A stretch of 64,000 nt of DNA from Arthrobacter sp. APC 3897 (GTDB lineage Bacteria; Actinomycetota; Actinomycetes; Actinomycetales; Micrococcaceae), in contig NZ_JASDDG010000005.1 in NCBI RefSeq assembly GCF_030407495.1, positions 1 through 64,000 on the forward strand, written 5' to 3'. Every line of letters begins with the position of its first letter. Positions within the stretch are counted from its first letter, which is position 1. Positions 32,590-41,549 of the stretch are shown here, piece by piece. The notes beneath the pieces were generated by a model, which searched no databases, was not told the origin of the DNA, and worked only from the letters and a program-made list of their open reading frames with translations. The position numbers were made by a program, and so were the translations under genes.

Positions 32590-33907
32590 GTCCCTCCCCG
32601 CCGTGCCCTTAACTGCCCGGCGCACGAGATACAGCACCCCGCCGATTGCCAGCAGGATTCCGGCCCGCAGCGATACCCATCCCGACTGCTGGGTGAGCAG
32701 CAGGATGCAGGAGGCGATGGCAAGGTAGGGCAGTACCAGCGGGGTGCGGAAATGCGGGTGGTCCACGGAGTCCTTCCTCAGCACGATCACTGAAAGATTC
32801 GTGCTGAGGAAGACCAGGAGCAGCAGCAGGACCACTGTTTCGGCCAGGGATGCAAGGCCTCCGGTCATGGTCGGCGCCATGGCGACGGCGGTGGTCGCCG
32901 CAATCGCCACCCATGGTGTTTTCCGCCGGGGGAGGACTTTGCCGAAGACTGCGGGGAGCAGTCCCTGCTCTGCCATGCCGTAGGTCAGCCGGCTGGACAT
33001 AATCATGGTCAGAAGGGCTCCATTGGCCACAGCCACGAGCGCAATCAGGCTGAAAATCCAGTCTGGAAGGCCGAAGCCCGTGGCGCTGATGACAGCGGGC
33101 AGCGGGCCGCTGGAATTGGCAAGCTTCTCCGTGGGGAGGGCGCTGGATGCGGCAATCCCGATCAGAAGATACACCACTCCGGCGGTGAGCATCGCCCCGA
33201 ACAGCGCCCGCGGATACACCCGGCTGACGTCCCGGACCTCTTCGGCAACATTGGCCGAAACCTCAAAGCCCACAAAGGAGTAGTAGGCGAGCAGTGAGGC
33301 TGCCAGTACCGCCGTTGCCGGGTTGAGTCGGCAGGGAACCGGGTGATCTGTTCGGTATAGCCGTCGCCCCGGCCCACCATCACCGCCACCAGCACAATGA
33401 CGAGGATCAGGCCGGAAAGTTCGATGACGGTCATGACCACGTTGGTCCGGACCGATTCAGAAATGCCCCGCGCGTTGAGGAGGGCAACGAGCAGCAGGAA
33501 GACGACGGCTGCCGGCACCGGCGGGACGTCCAGGAAGACCGAAAGGTAGTCGCCGGTAAAGGCAAGGGCGAGGCCTGCCGCGCTGGTGACGCCGGCCGCG
33601 AGCATGCAGAACCCCACCATGAAGGACAGGGCCGGACGTTTGAAGGCACGTTCCGCGAATAATGCCGCCCCGCCGGCCTTGGGGTACTTCGTGACCAGTT
33701 CGGCGTAATAGGATGCCGTGAGCAGGGCCAGCAGCAAAGCCGTAGCCAGGGGCACCCAAATGGCTCCGCCCACTTCTCCGGACACTTCGCCCACCAGCGC
33801 ATAGATGCCGGCCCCGGGACATCGCCGAGGATGAAGAGATACAGCATGGGCCCGGTGATGCCCTGCTTGAGTTTTGAATCGGAACCTCTCTGCGGCGTCG
33901 AGGTCAT
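32458..33907 (-). pseudogene. APC family amino acid permease, broken by two frameshifts
   Basis: Three frames together encode about 480 residues of an amino-acid/polyamine permease. The start gives KLKQGITGPMLYLFILGDV, the second frame GAIWVPLATALLLALLTASYYAELVTKYPKAGGAALFAERAF, and the third SFVGFEVSANVAEEVRDVSRVYP. The first break is at 33811-33820, in a run of C and G on the coding strand, and the second at 33325-33331; each is explained by one missing base. The frame then runs on to 32458, past the expected end, antisense to the YihY 3' end. Either the gene is dead or the sequence has base-call errors. Its -10 TAGTTT with six bases to ATG suggests a leaderless start. Confidence 0.85.
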
Positions 33908-33913
33908 GGAGTA

Positions 33914-33919
33914 AAACTA
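33914..33919 (-). promoter_or_regulatory. -10 hexamer (TAGTTT) of the broken APC gene
   Basis: TAGTTT lies six bases upstream of the ATG at 33907 with no SD. Confidence 0.35.
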
Positions 33920-33960
33920 AGTGTGCTGACGATTATTGAAAAGTGCGGTAGAAAAGTTTT

Positions 33961-34928
33961 ATGAGCCGATCTTTCCCTGCGTCCGCGGAACACTCAGCGG
34001 ACATCTTTGATGTGGTCATTATCGGCGGCGGGATGGCCGGGTTAACCGCTGCCACCGTGCTGGGGCGGGCCCGCCGCCGGGTAGCCGTTGTCGATGCGGG
34101 CCGGCCCCGGAACGCTCCGGCCGAACAGGTCCACGGTTTCCCGTCCCGGGACGGCATAGCGCCCGGGGAGCTTCTCCGGGCGTGCCGGTCGGACCTGAAG
34201 CGCTATGACGTTGAACAGGTGCCCGGGCGGGTTGTCCGGGTGGACAGAGACAGGACAGTCGAGCTTGCCTGCGGCCGGACGCTGCAGGGACGGCATGTGG
34301 TGTGCTGGCTACGGGGCTGAGCGACACCGTGCCGGACATTGCCGGAGCCGGCGAACGGTGGGGCCGGGATCTCCTGCACTGTCCCTACTGCCACGGCTGG
34401 GAAGTGAAGGACCAGGCGCTGGCCGTCCTGGGAACGGGGCAGCCGTCCGTCCAGCAGTCCATCCTGGTCCGGAGTTTCTCCGCCGAAGTGACACTGATCG
34501 TCCATGACGGGCTCGAACTGTCCGGCGATGATGCCCGTTCCCTGCAAGCCATGGGAGTTGACGTGGTTAATGGGACGGCGCAGCGGCTGCTCATCCGCGA
34601 CGATGTCCTGGATGCAGTGGTCCTCGCGGACGGCCGGGCGGTGCCCTGCCGGGCCCTGTTCTGTGAACCGGCTGCCACGGTGGATCCCCTGCTGGCCAAG
34701 ATTCCCGGATGCACCCTGGACGCGGACGGCTGCGTGAAAACCGATGAGATCGGCCGGACCGGCGCAGACCGGATCTGGGCCGTAGGCAACGTCACCGATC
34801 CCTCCGGCCAGGTGGTGCCGGTGGCCGGTGACGCCTACCGGCTTGCCGTCGCGCTGAACGCGCAGCTGGTGGAGGAAGACACCGTGGAAGCGGTCAGCGC
34901 CTGGGGGCAAGCAGCGGCGAGCCTTTGA
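33961..34928 (+). pseudogene. FAD/NAD(P)-dependent oxidoreductase (thioredoxin-reductase-like), frameshifted
   Basis: The first frame (33961-34320) gives the FAD motif VVIIGGGMAGLTAATVLGRARRRVAVVDAGRPRNAPAEQVHGFPSRDG and ends at a premature stop at 34318-34320. The second frame (from 34302) continues LATGLSDTVPDIAGAG, the CPYCHG redox motif near 34380, and the C-terminal GCVKTDEIGRTGADRIWAVGNVTDP. The frame change at 34295-34306 is best explained by two extra bases in a GTGGTGTG tract. Together it would be about 320 residues, normal for the family. Confidence that the protein is made is low unless the sequence is wrong. Its end overlaps the convergent epimerase gene by 35 bases. Confidence 0.85.
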
Positions 34929-35940
34929 CGCCGTCGCCCTTCGTCATTCCGTCCAGCACGAACCGCAGTGCCTCCACCGAGGTGCGCCGCGGGTTCCAGC
35001 CCAGTACTTCCCGCGCACGTGAGGTGTCCATCAGCGGCGCACCGGCAGCCATGTCAATCCAGCCCGGATCGGTGCGCTGCAGGTGCGCGGCCCACGTCAG
35101 GCCGACGACGGCGCGGACCAGTTTCAGCGGAATGTTCAGCAGCCGGCGGGCACCGAGCACTCCGGCGAGAAGCTCGGGAGTGATCACCGGATCGGCGGCA
35201 ATGTTGAAGGCGCCCTCGGCACGCTGGTCCACTACGCGCCAGTAGGCATCGGCCATGTCATCGGCATGGACAATCTGGAACGAGAACTCTTTGGGGAGCG
35301 GGATGAGCGGCAGCCGCAGCTTGTTCAGGATGAACTTCGGCACCAGCGGGCCCAGGAAGTAATTGCCGATTTCGGTGCCGGCGTCAGAGGAGAAAATCAG
35401 TCCGGGACGCAGCCGGGCCACCGGGATTTCGGGATACTCGCGGACAAACGTGTCCAGCAGCGCTTCCTGCTCGCCCTTGTGCCGGCTGTAGTGGGAGCTG
35501 GCGATGCCCCGCGCGGGCCAGGACTCGTCGGTGAGGCGGTCCTTGGGCGCGGGGGAGTAGGCACCCACGGAAGAAGCACAGACAAACTGGCGTACTCCGG
35601 CGGCCGCCGCAGCGGCCAGGACATTCTCGGTGCCGTGCACGTTGATGCGGTGCAGCTCCGCCTCGTCACGGTTGGGCTGGATGGCCCAGGCAAGATGAAC
35701 GACGGCGTCGACGCCCTTGAGTGCCTCTGTCAGCTTTTCCCTGCCCTCACTCGTGGCGATGTCGATGCTGTGCCACTGGACGCCGTCGTAGGGCGGGGTG
35801 CCGCCGTCCGGGATCCGCCGGGCGATGCCCACAATTTCCAGACCGTCCGGACGTTCGCTGCGGGCCTGGGCCAGGCGGCGGAGCAGGGCTGTGCCGACGT
35901 TTCCGGTTGCTCCGATAACAGCTACTCGCATGTGGCTCAT
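34894..35940 (-). CDS. NAD-dependent epimerase/dehydratase (extended SDR)
   Basis: This 348-residue protein has an extended SDR fold. The nucleotide-binding motif is AVIGATGNVGTALLRRL, followed by DAVVHLAWAIQP, the substrate-side CASSVGAYSPAPKDRLTDESWPARG and the catalytic Tyr-x-x-x-Lys in HYSRHKGEQEALL. An SD (GGAGGAA) lies directly upstream of the ATG at 35940, which I chose over the longer frame. The product and cofactor partner are unknown; family members act on nucleotide sugars, sterols or flavonoid-like substrates. It overlaps the end of the convergent broken oxidoreductase. Confidence 0.88.
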   Translation of the reverse strand: MSHMRVAVIGATGNVGTALLRRLAQARSERPDGLEIVGIARRIPDGGTPPYDGVQWHSIDIATSEGREKLTEALKGVDAVVHLAWAIQPNRDEAELHRINVHGTENVLAAAAAAGVRQFVCASSVGAYSPAPKDRLTDESWPARGIASSHYSRHKGEQEALLDTFVREYPEIPVARLRPGLIFSSDAGTEIGNYFLGPLVPKFILNKLRLPLIPLPKEFSFQIVHADDMADAYWRVVDQRAEGAFNIAADPVITPELLAGVLGARRLLNIPLKLVRAVVGLTWAAHLQRTDPGWIDMAAGAPLMDTSRAREVLGWNPRRTSVEALRFVLDGMTKGDGVKGSPLLAPRR

Positions 35941-36088
35941 TTCCTCCGCTGTGGTGATCCTGGATATGCAGGCTTTGTACCTCGACTCTACCGGTGAGGC
36001 GGGCCGCAGAGCAGGGGGCAGGCGCGGCAGGTTCCAGCGGCTAATGTTGGGTACGAAAACAGGCACACGTACCCGAATGAGGACTTCC

Positions 36089-37147
36089 ATGGCTGAGAAC
36101 ACAGCAACAGACCAGGACGGCGGCTCCGGTTTCAGCACGCGCGGTGCTTATGTCACCGGCGGTACGGAGTACACCCGGGACACCAACTACATCGAAACGC
36201 GGATCACGCGCGACGGCCGGGACGGTTACCCGGTGGAAGCCGGCAGGTACCGGCTGATCGCAGCACGCGCGTGCCCCTGGGCCAACCGGACCATCATTGT
36301 TCGGCGCCTGCTGGGCCTGGAGGATGCCATTTCGCTGGGCACCCCCGGCCCCACCCACGACGCCCGCAGCTGGACCTTCGACCTGGACCCGGACGGCAAA
36401 GATCCGGTGCTGGGGATCGAACGCCTGCAGGAGGCATTCTTCCGCCGCACACCGGGCTACAGCCGCGGCATCACCGTTCCCGCCGTCGTCGACATTCCCA
36501 GCGGCGCCGTGGTAACCAACAACTTTCCGCAGATCACCGAAGATTTCTCCACTGAGTGGAAGGACTTCCACCGAGAAGGCGCTCCGGATCTGTTGCCGGC
36601 AGAGCACATGGAGGAAATGCGGGCCGTTAACAAGCGCGTCTTCACCGAGATCAACAACGGAGTGTACCGCTGCGGCTTCGCCGGGTCACAGGAGGCCTAT
36701 GACGCCGCCTATGACCGGCTGTGGGCCGCCATGGACTGGCTGGAGGACCGGCTCTCCCGGCAGCGGTACCTCATCGGAGACACCATCACCGAGGCCGACG
36801 TCCGCCTGTTCACCACCCTGGTCCGTTTCGATGCGGTCTACCACGGCCATTTCAAGTGCAACCGGAACAAGCTCAGCGAGATGCCGAACCTCTGGGGCTA
36901 CGCCCGGGACCTCTTCCAGACGCCCGGCTTTGGGGACACCGTGGACTTTGAGCAGATCAAGGCCCACTACTACATCGTCCATGAGGACATTAATCCCACG
37001 GGAATTGTCCCCAAGGGGCCGGATCTGTCCGGGTGGCTCACTGAGCATCACCGGGAGGAGCTGGGCGGCCGGCCGTTCGGAGACGGAACCCCTCCGGGGC
37101 CGGTGCGTCCCGGTGAAGAGGTGGCGCCGGGACACGGCGCGCACTAA
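36089..37147 (+). CDS. Glutathionyl-hydroquinone reductase-like (Xi-class GST) protein
   Basis: This 352-residue protein has the Xi-class GST layout: an N-terminal thioredoxin-like domain with the catalytic cysteine in RACPWANRTII, and a C-terminal helical domain including the conserved DVRLFTTLVRFDAVYHGHFKCN and FQTPGFGDTV. Such enzymes reduce glutathionyl- or, in actinobacteria, mycothiol-related conjugates of quinones; actinobacteria make mycothiol, so the thiol donor is an inference. SD GAGGA precedes ATG 36089. It stands alone between the divergent epimerase gene and the siderophore operon. Confidence 0.92.
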   Translation: MAENTATDQDGGSGFSTRGAYVTGGTEYTRDTNYIETRITRDGRDGYPVEAGRYRLIAARACPWANRTIIVRRLLGLEDAISLGTPGPTHDARSWTFDLDPDGKDPVLGIERLQEAFFRRTPGYSRGITVPAVVDIPSGAVVTNNFPQITEDFSTEWKDFHREGAPDLLPAEHMEEMRAVNKRVFTEINNGVYRCGFAGSQEAYDAAYDRLWAAMDWLEDRLSRQRYLIGDTITEADVRLFTTLVRFDAVYHGHFKCNRNKLSEMPNLWGYARDLFQTPGFGDTVDFEQIKAHYYIVHEDINPTGIVPKGPDLSGWLTEHHREELGGRPFGDGTPPGPVRPGEEVAPGHGAH

Positions 37148-37200
37148 GTACATCTCCACCCGGGAATAGGGCATGGAAATGTTTCTTAAGGACCGGGACA

Positions 37201-37219
37201 GTAGGTTAGCCTTACTTAA
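37201..37219 (+). promoter_or_regulatory. IdeR/DtxR iron box (siderophore uptake operon)
   Basis: GTAGGTTAGCCTTACTTAA matches 16 of 19 consensus positions. It lies 28 bases before the first permease GTG, so iron-loaded IdeR should repress the operon. Confidence 0.85.
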
Positions 37220-37247
37220 GATCATTCCGTCTTAAGGAGGTGCCGCG

Positions 37248-38336
37248 GTGGGCATAAGCGCCAGCACCTCCGCACCGGCACCCGAAACCCTCCCCTCCGC
37301 CGGGAGCCAGGGGCAGGTGCCGTCCCGCGCTGCGGTTCCCCGCAACGGCCGCCGGACGGCCCTGCTGGCCGTCTCGGCCGGCGTGCTGGCGCTGGCCTGC
37401 CTGGCGTCCGTGGCCTTCGGGGCGCGGGCACTGTCCTTCGGAACCGTACTCGAAGCCCTGACCGCCTATGACCCGGCCAACGGAGACCATGCGGTGGTGG
37501 CGTCCAGGATTCCCCGCACCGTCCTGGGCCTGCTGGCAGGAGGCGCGCTGGGACTGGCCGGGGCCGCCATGCAGGGCGTGGCGCGCAATCCGCTCGCGGA
37601 CCCCGGGATTCTGGGGGTCAACGCCGGAGCGGCTTTCTTTGTTGTGCTCGGCATCTACGGATTCGGCGTTTCCACCTTCCTTGGCTACATCTGGTTTGCC
37701 CTGGCCGGCGCTGCGCTGGCCGCTGTCCTTGTATACACGGTGGCAAGCCTTGGCCGGGAAGGCGCCACCCCGGTCAAACTGGCACTCGCCGGGGCTGCCC
37801 TGACCGCGGGGCTCAGCTCGCTCATGAGTGCAGTCCTCGTCTCCAGCCAGCAGACGCTGGACATCTTCCGCTTTTGGCAGGCCGGCAGCCTGTCCGGGCG
37901 GGGCTGGGACGTCATCAGCGCCGTTGTTCCCTTCCTGGCCGCCGGGGCCCTCATCACGCTGGGCGCCGGACGGGCGCTGAACGGACTGTCCCTCGGGGAT
38001 GACGTGGCCCGGGGGCTCGGGCAGCGGGTGGGCCTCAGCCGCGGCATCACCGCTCTGGGCGTGGTGCTGCTGTGCGGTGCGGCCACTGCCGCCGTAGGAC
38101 CGATCGGGTTTGTCGGCCTGGTCATCCCGCACATGGTCAGGTCCTTCACCGGGCCGGACTACCGGTGGATCCTTCCCTTTTCCCTGATCCTGGCCCCGGT
38201 GCTGCTGATCACTGCCGACATCATCGGGCGCCTTGCCCTCCCGCCGGGGGAAATACCCGTGGGCGTCATGACCGCCGTCATCGGAGCTCCCGTCTTTATC
38301 TGGCTGGTCCGGCGCCGGAAGCAGGCACAGCTGTGA
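37248..38336 (+). CDS. Siderophore ABC transporter permease (FecCD family), first subunit
   Basis: This 362-residue inner membrane protein has nine to ten hydrophobic segments of the FecCD/BtuC fold. Typical phrases are RIPRTVLGLLAGGALGLAGAAMQGVARNPLADPGILGVNAGA near residues 85-130, GLSRGITALG and GPIGFVGLVIPHMVRSFTGPDYRWILP. The N-terminal 35 residues are Pro/Ala-rich. The GTG start follows SD AAGGAGG. Its TGA overlaps the next GTG (GTGA). It is the first of four genes under an iron box and pairs with the second permease to form a heterodimeric channel. Confidence 0.95.
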   Translation: MGISASTSAPAPETLPSAGSQGQVPSRAAVPRNGRRTALLAVSAGVLALACLASVAFGARALSFGTVLEALTAYDPANGDHAVVASRIPRTVLGLLAGGALGLAGAAMQGVARNPLADPGILGVNAGAAFFVVLGIYGFGVSTFLGYIWFALAGAALAAVLVYTVASLGREGATPVKLALAGAALTAGLSSLMSAVLVSSQQTLDIFRFWQAGSLSGRGWDVISAVVPFLAAGALITLGAGRALNGLSLGDDVARGLGQRVGLSRGITALGVVLLCGAATAAVGPIGFVGLVIPHMVRSFTGPDYRWILPFSLILAPVLLITADIIGRLALPPGEIPVGVMTAVIGAPVFIWLVRRRKQAQL

Positions 38337-39391
38337 GCGCGCTGCTGGACCGTTCCGCAGCCGGACCGGGAGCCCTTATCGTCCGCGCTGCCCGCCGCCG
38401 GTCCCTGAAACGCGGGCGTGCCGTGGCCGCTGTACTGACGGCCGCCGTCGTCGTGCTCTTTGCCGTCAGCATCCTGCTGGGCACCTACACCGTCACCATC
38501 CCGGACTTCTTCCGGATACTCGGCGGAGAACAGATCCCCGGCGCCACGTTCATCGTGATGGAGAGCAAGCTGCCGCGCGCCGTCATTGGACTGCTTGTGG
38601 GCGCGGCCTTCGGGATTTCGGGCAGTATCTTCCAAACCATGCTGCGCAATCCGCTGGCCAGCCCGGACATTATTGGCATCAGCTACGGAGCCAGCGCCAG
38701 CGCCGTGGTGGCCATCGTGGTCTTCGGCGCCGCCGGAACCACCGTTTCCCTGGCCGCCTTGTGCGGAGCCCTGGTGGTAGCGATGGCCATCTACCTGCTC
38801 TCCCGGCGCGGCGGTGCGGCCGGCTACCGGCTGATTCTGATCGGTGTGGGTTTTGCGGCCGTGATGCAGGCACTGGTGACCTTCCTGATGACGCGGGCCG
38901 ATATCCGCACTGCCTCCCAGGTGCTGGTCTGGCTGAATGGTTCGCTGAACTCCAGCAACTGGGACCGTGCCGCTGTTCTGGCGCTGTCCCTGCTGGTGCT
39001 GCTGCCCGTGACAGCGGTCCTTGCGCGCCGGCTGCGCGGGTTGGAGCTGGGAGAAGACACAGCGGCGGGACTGGGACTGCGGGTTGAGGCGTCCAAACTG
39101 GGGTTGCTGGTTTCGGGGGTGGCGCTGGCTGCCGTGGCCACCGCCGCAGCGGGACCGGTGGCCTTTATCGCCTTTCTCTCCGGCCCCATTGCCCGGCGGC
39201 TGCTGGGCGGACGGCACTCACTGACAGTTTCCGCCCTGGTGGGCGCCGTCATAGTGCTGGCCGCAGATTTTGCGGGAGCCAATCTGGTTCCCGGAGTTTC
39301 ACTGCCCGTGGGCGTGGTGACGGGCGCCCTCGGCGCGCCGTTCCTGCTATGGCTGCTGGTGACTTCCAACCGCGTAGGCCGAGGAGGCTGA
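38333..39391 (+). CDS. Siderophore ABC transporter permease (FecCD family), second subunit
   Basis: This 352-residue permease has the same FecCD fold. Segments include KLPRAVIGLLVGAAFGISGSIFQTMLRNPLASPDIIGISYGASASAV, LRRLRGLELGEDTAAGLGLRVEASKL and GPVAFIAFLSGPIARRLLGGRH. The GTG at 38333 overlaps the preceding stop, so the two permeases are co-translated. Differences from the first subunit are spread throughout, as expected for an old duplication. It ends one base before the ATPase gene. Confidence 0.95.
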   Translation: MSALLDRSAAGPGALIVRAARRRSLKRGRAVAAVLTAAVVVLFAVSILLGTYTVTIPDFFRILGGEQIPGATFIVMESKLPRAVIGLLVGAAFGISGSIFQTMLRNPLASPDIIGISYGASASAVVAIVVFGAAGTTVSLAALCGALVVAMAIYLLSRRGGAAGYRLILIGVGFAAVMQALVTFLMTRADIRTASQVLVWLNGSLNSSNWDRAAVLALSLLVLLPVTAVLARRLRGLELGEDTAAGLGLRVEASKLGLLVSGVALAAVATAAAGPVAFIAFLSGPIARRLLGGRHSLTVSALVGAVIVLAADFAGANLVPGVSLPVGVVTGALGAPFLLWLLVTSNRVGRGG

Positions 39392-39392
39392 G

Positions 39393-40304
39393 ATGGGTAA
39401 TACCCCCGATTCCCATACCCTGAGCGCCCAGGACCTGGTTCTTTCCTACGGTGAGCGCCTGGTGGTGGACGGCCTGTCGGTTACCCTCCCCGCGGGCCGG
39501 ATCACGATCATCGTCGGCGCCAATGCGTGCGGCAAGTCCACGCTGCTGCGCGGCCTGTCGCGGCTGCTCAAGCCCGCCGGCGGCACGGTGCTGCTGGGCG
39601 GGCGGGACATCCATTCCCGCCCGGCCCGCGAGGTGGCGCGCACGCTGGGCCTGCTGCCCCAGACCCCGGTGGCGCCGGACGGCATCACCGTGGCGGACCT
39701 GGTGGGCCGGGGCCGCTATCCGCACCAGGGCTGGTTCCGCCAGTGGACCCCCGGGGATGACGAGGCTGTTGCCGCCGCCCTGGCAGCCACCGGCACGCTG
39801 GATCTGGCGGAGCGGAATGTCGATGAGCTCTCCGGCGGCCAGCGCCAGCGGGTGTGGATTGCCATGGCCCTGGCGCAGGAAACCCAAATTCTCCTGCTGG
39901 ATGAGCCCACAACCTTCCTGGACGTTACCCACCAGATTGAAGTGCTGGATCTGATCACCGACCTGAACCGGCGGGCAGGCACCACCGTGGCAATCGTGTT
40001 GCATGACCTGAACCTTGCCGCCCGCTACGCCGACCATTTGATTGCCATGAAGTCCGGTGCCGTCGCCGCGCAGGGCACCCCGGCCGAGGTGGTCACCGAA
40101 GACCTGGTCCGTGACGTTTTTGGTCTGGAATCCAAAGTCATTCCCGATCCGGTCTCCGGAACCCCTATGGTGGTTCCCATTGGCCGCCATCATGTGTTGC
40201 AGCCGGCTGATGAGGATCCTGCCAGACCGGTGGGCTACCTGCCCAACCCGCACGACACCCACACCGCACGTGAACAGAAATCCCGCCTGGAGGCCGCATC
40301 ATGA
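39393..40304 (+). CDS. Siderophore ABC transporter ATP-binding protein (FepC-like)
   Basis: This 303-residue ATPase has Walker A GANACGKSTLL, signature ELSGGQRQRVWIAMALAQ, Walker B LLLDEPTTFLD and the switch HDLNLAARY, the FepC/FhuC pattern. The Ala-Cys in Walker A (GANACGKS) is a common FepC variant. The C-terminal 50 residues vary more. SD GAGGAGG lies just before ATG. Its TGA overlaps the start of the siderophore-interacting protein gene by ATGA. Confidence 0.95.
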   Translation: MGNTPDSHTLSAQDLVLSYGERLVVDGLSVTLPAGRITIIVGANACGKSTLLRGLSRLLKPAGGTVLLGGRDIHSRPAREVARTLGLLPQTPVAPDGITVADLVGRGRYPHQGWFRQWTPGDDEAVAAALAATGTLDLAERNVDELSGGQRQRVWIAMALAQETQILLLDEPTTFLDVTHQIEVLDLITDLNRRAGTTVAIVLHDLNLAARYADHLIAMKSGAVAAQGTPAEVVTEDLVRDVFGLESKVIPDPVSGTPMVVPIGRHHVLQPADEDPARPVGYLPNPHDTHTAREQKSRLEAAS

Positions 40305-41362
40305 CTCAGGTCAGCACCCGCACCGGAGTAACAGAGGCACCCCGCAAAGCACGGCGTGCCTCGGGCGCTGGAGCCGTGATGTGCTTCGACGTCCAGGTGC
40401 GGCGGGTCCAGCGCCTGAGCGAAAACTTCCAGCGCATTACCTTTGCGGGTCCGGGTCTTTCCGAGTTTGGGGTCCAGGGGCAAACCCATGATCTGCGGAT
40501 CAAAGTGGTGGTTCCCTCCGTCGCCGCAGACGGCACCCGGATTCCGCTGCCGGCGTTCGACTGCAGTGATACCGCCTGGTACCGGAACTGGCTGCAGCTG
40601 GACTCTGCCGTGCGCGGTTCCATGCGCACTTACACCGTCAGGGCTGCCCGCTGCTCGGCTGCAGAACCGGAGATCGACGTCGATTTCGTCCTGCACTTTG
40701 ATGAAGAAGGGCGGGGCGGTCCCGCGTCCAGCTGGGCTGCCGCTGCGAAGCCGGGGGACCGGGTCAGTATCATTGGCCCCAACGCCGCCCACTGCGTCAC
40801 GGCGGAGTCCTATGGCGGGATTGAGTGGCGTCCCGGAATGGCACGGCACATCCTGCTGGCGGGTGACGAAACCGCAGTCCCGGCTATCACCGCCATCCTG
40901 GAATCCCTGCCGGCGGACGTCACCGGCCATGCACTGCTGGAAGTTCCCGCGGCCACGGACGAGCAGCAGGTCTCCACGGAATCCTCGGTCCGGGTTACCT
41001 GGCTTGCCAGGAGCGGCCGGCCCCACGGGGAGCTGCTGGAAGCCGCTGTCCGGGAGGCTGTGGCGCTTCCCGGCTGGGCCTCCGTGGACGGCGGCCCCGT
41101 TCCGCCCGCACGTCCCCTGATCGAAGACGTGAATGTGGATGAGACCATCCTCTGGGAGACACCGCAGCGCCTGGGAGCTGCTGTAGTGAAGGCCACACCC
41201 AATCCGGAAACTCCTGCCGGTGCCCTGCCGTTTTATGCATGGATTGCCGGTGAAGCTGCCATGGTCCGCGGCCTGCGCCGATACCTGGTCAGCGAAGCGG
41301 GAATTGACCGCAAACAGGTTGCCTTCATGGGCTACTGGCGCGCAGGACGCGCCGAAAGCTAG
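40301..41362 (+). CDS. Siderophore-interacting (ViuB/SIP-type) FAD reductase
   Basis: This 353-residue cytoplasmic protein matches the siderophore-interacting family, which removes iron from imported ferric siderophores by reduction. The FAD-binding region is seen in SMRTYTVRAARC, and PASSWAAAAKPGDRVSIIGPNA follows. The C-terminal pyridine-nucleotide part has HILLAGDETAVPAITAILESLP and ends with YLVSEAGIDRKQVAFMGYWRAGRAE, the usual family terminus. It is the last gene of the iron-repressed operon and starts within the ATPase stop. The siderophore itself is not identified. Confidence 0.93.
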   Translation: MTQVSTRTGVTEAPRKARRASGAGAVMCFDVQVRRVQRLSENFQRITFAGPGLSEFGVQGQTHDLRIKVVVPSVAADGTRIPLPAFDCSDTAWYRNWLQLDSAVRGSMRTYTVRAARCSAAEPEIDVDFVLHFDEEGRGGPASSWAAAAKPGDRVSIIGPNAAHCVTAESYGGIEWRPGMARHILLAGDETAVPAITAILESLPADVTGHALLEVPAATDEQQVSTESSVRVTWLARSGRPHGELLEAAVREAVALPGWASVDGGPVPPARPLIEDVNVDETILWETPQRLGAAVVKATPNPETPAGALPFYAWIAGEAAMVRGLRRYLVSEAGIDRKQVAFMGYWRAGRAES

Positions 41363-41549
41363 TTTCCGCACGGCTGCAGCGGCTGTGATCTGCAGCCAGA
41401 GGGCATCTGTTATTGCTCACATTTGCTTAATCCCAAAAAACCTTCGCCGGTAAACTGGATTTGTGGGCGGAGGATGGAGAACGTCCTCGCCCGCACTCCC
41501 CAGATCTATTGTTCAGTACCCCTTTGCCTGCACTGCAACGAGGTGATGA

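Noticed and set aside
41363-41549. Possible c-di-AMP riboswitch before the M23 peptidase, as seen upstream of some actinobacterial cell-wall genes
   Set aside because: I could not find the conserved blocks of the ydaO motif in these 187 bases.
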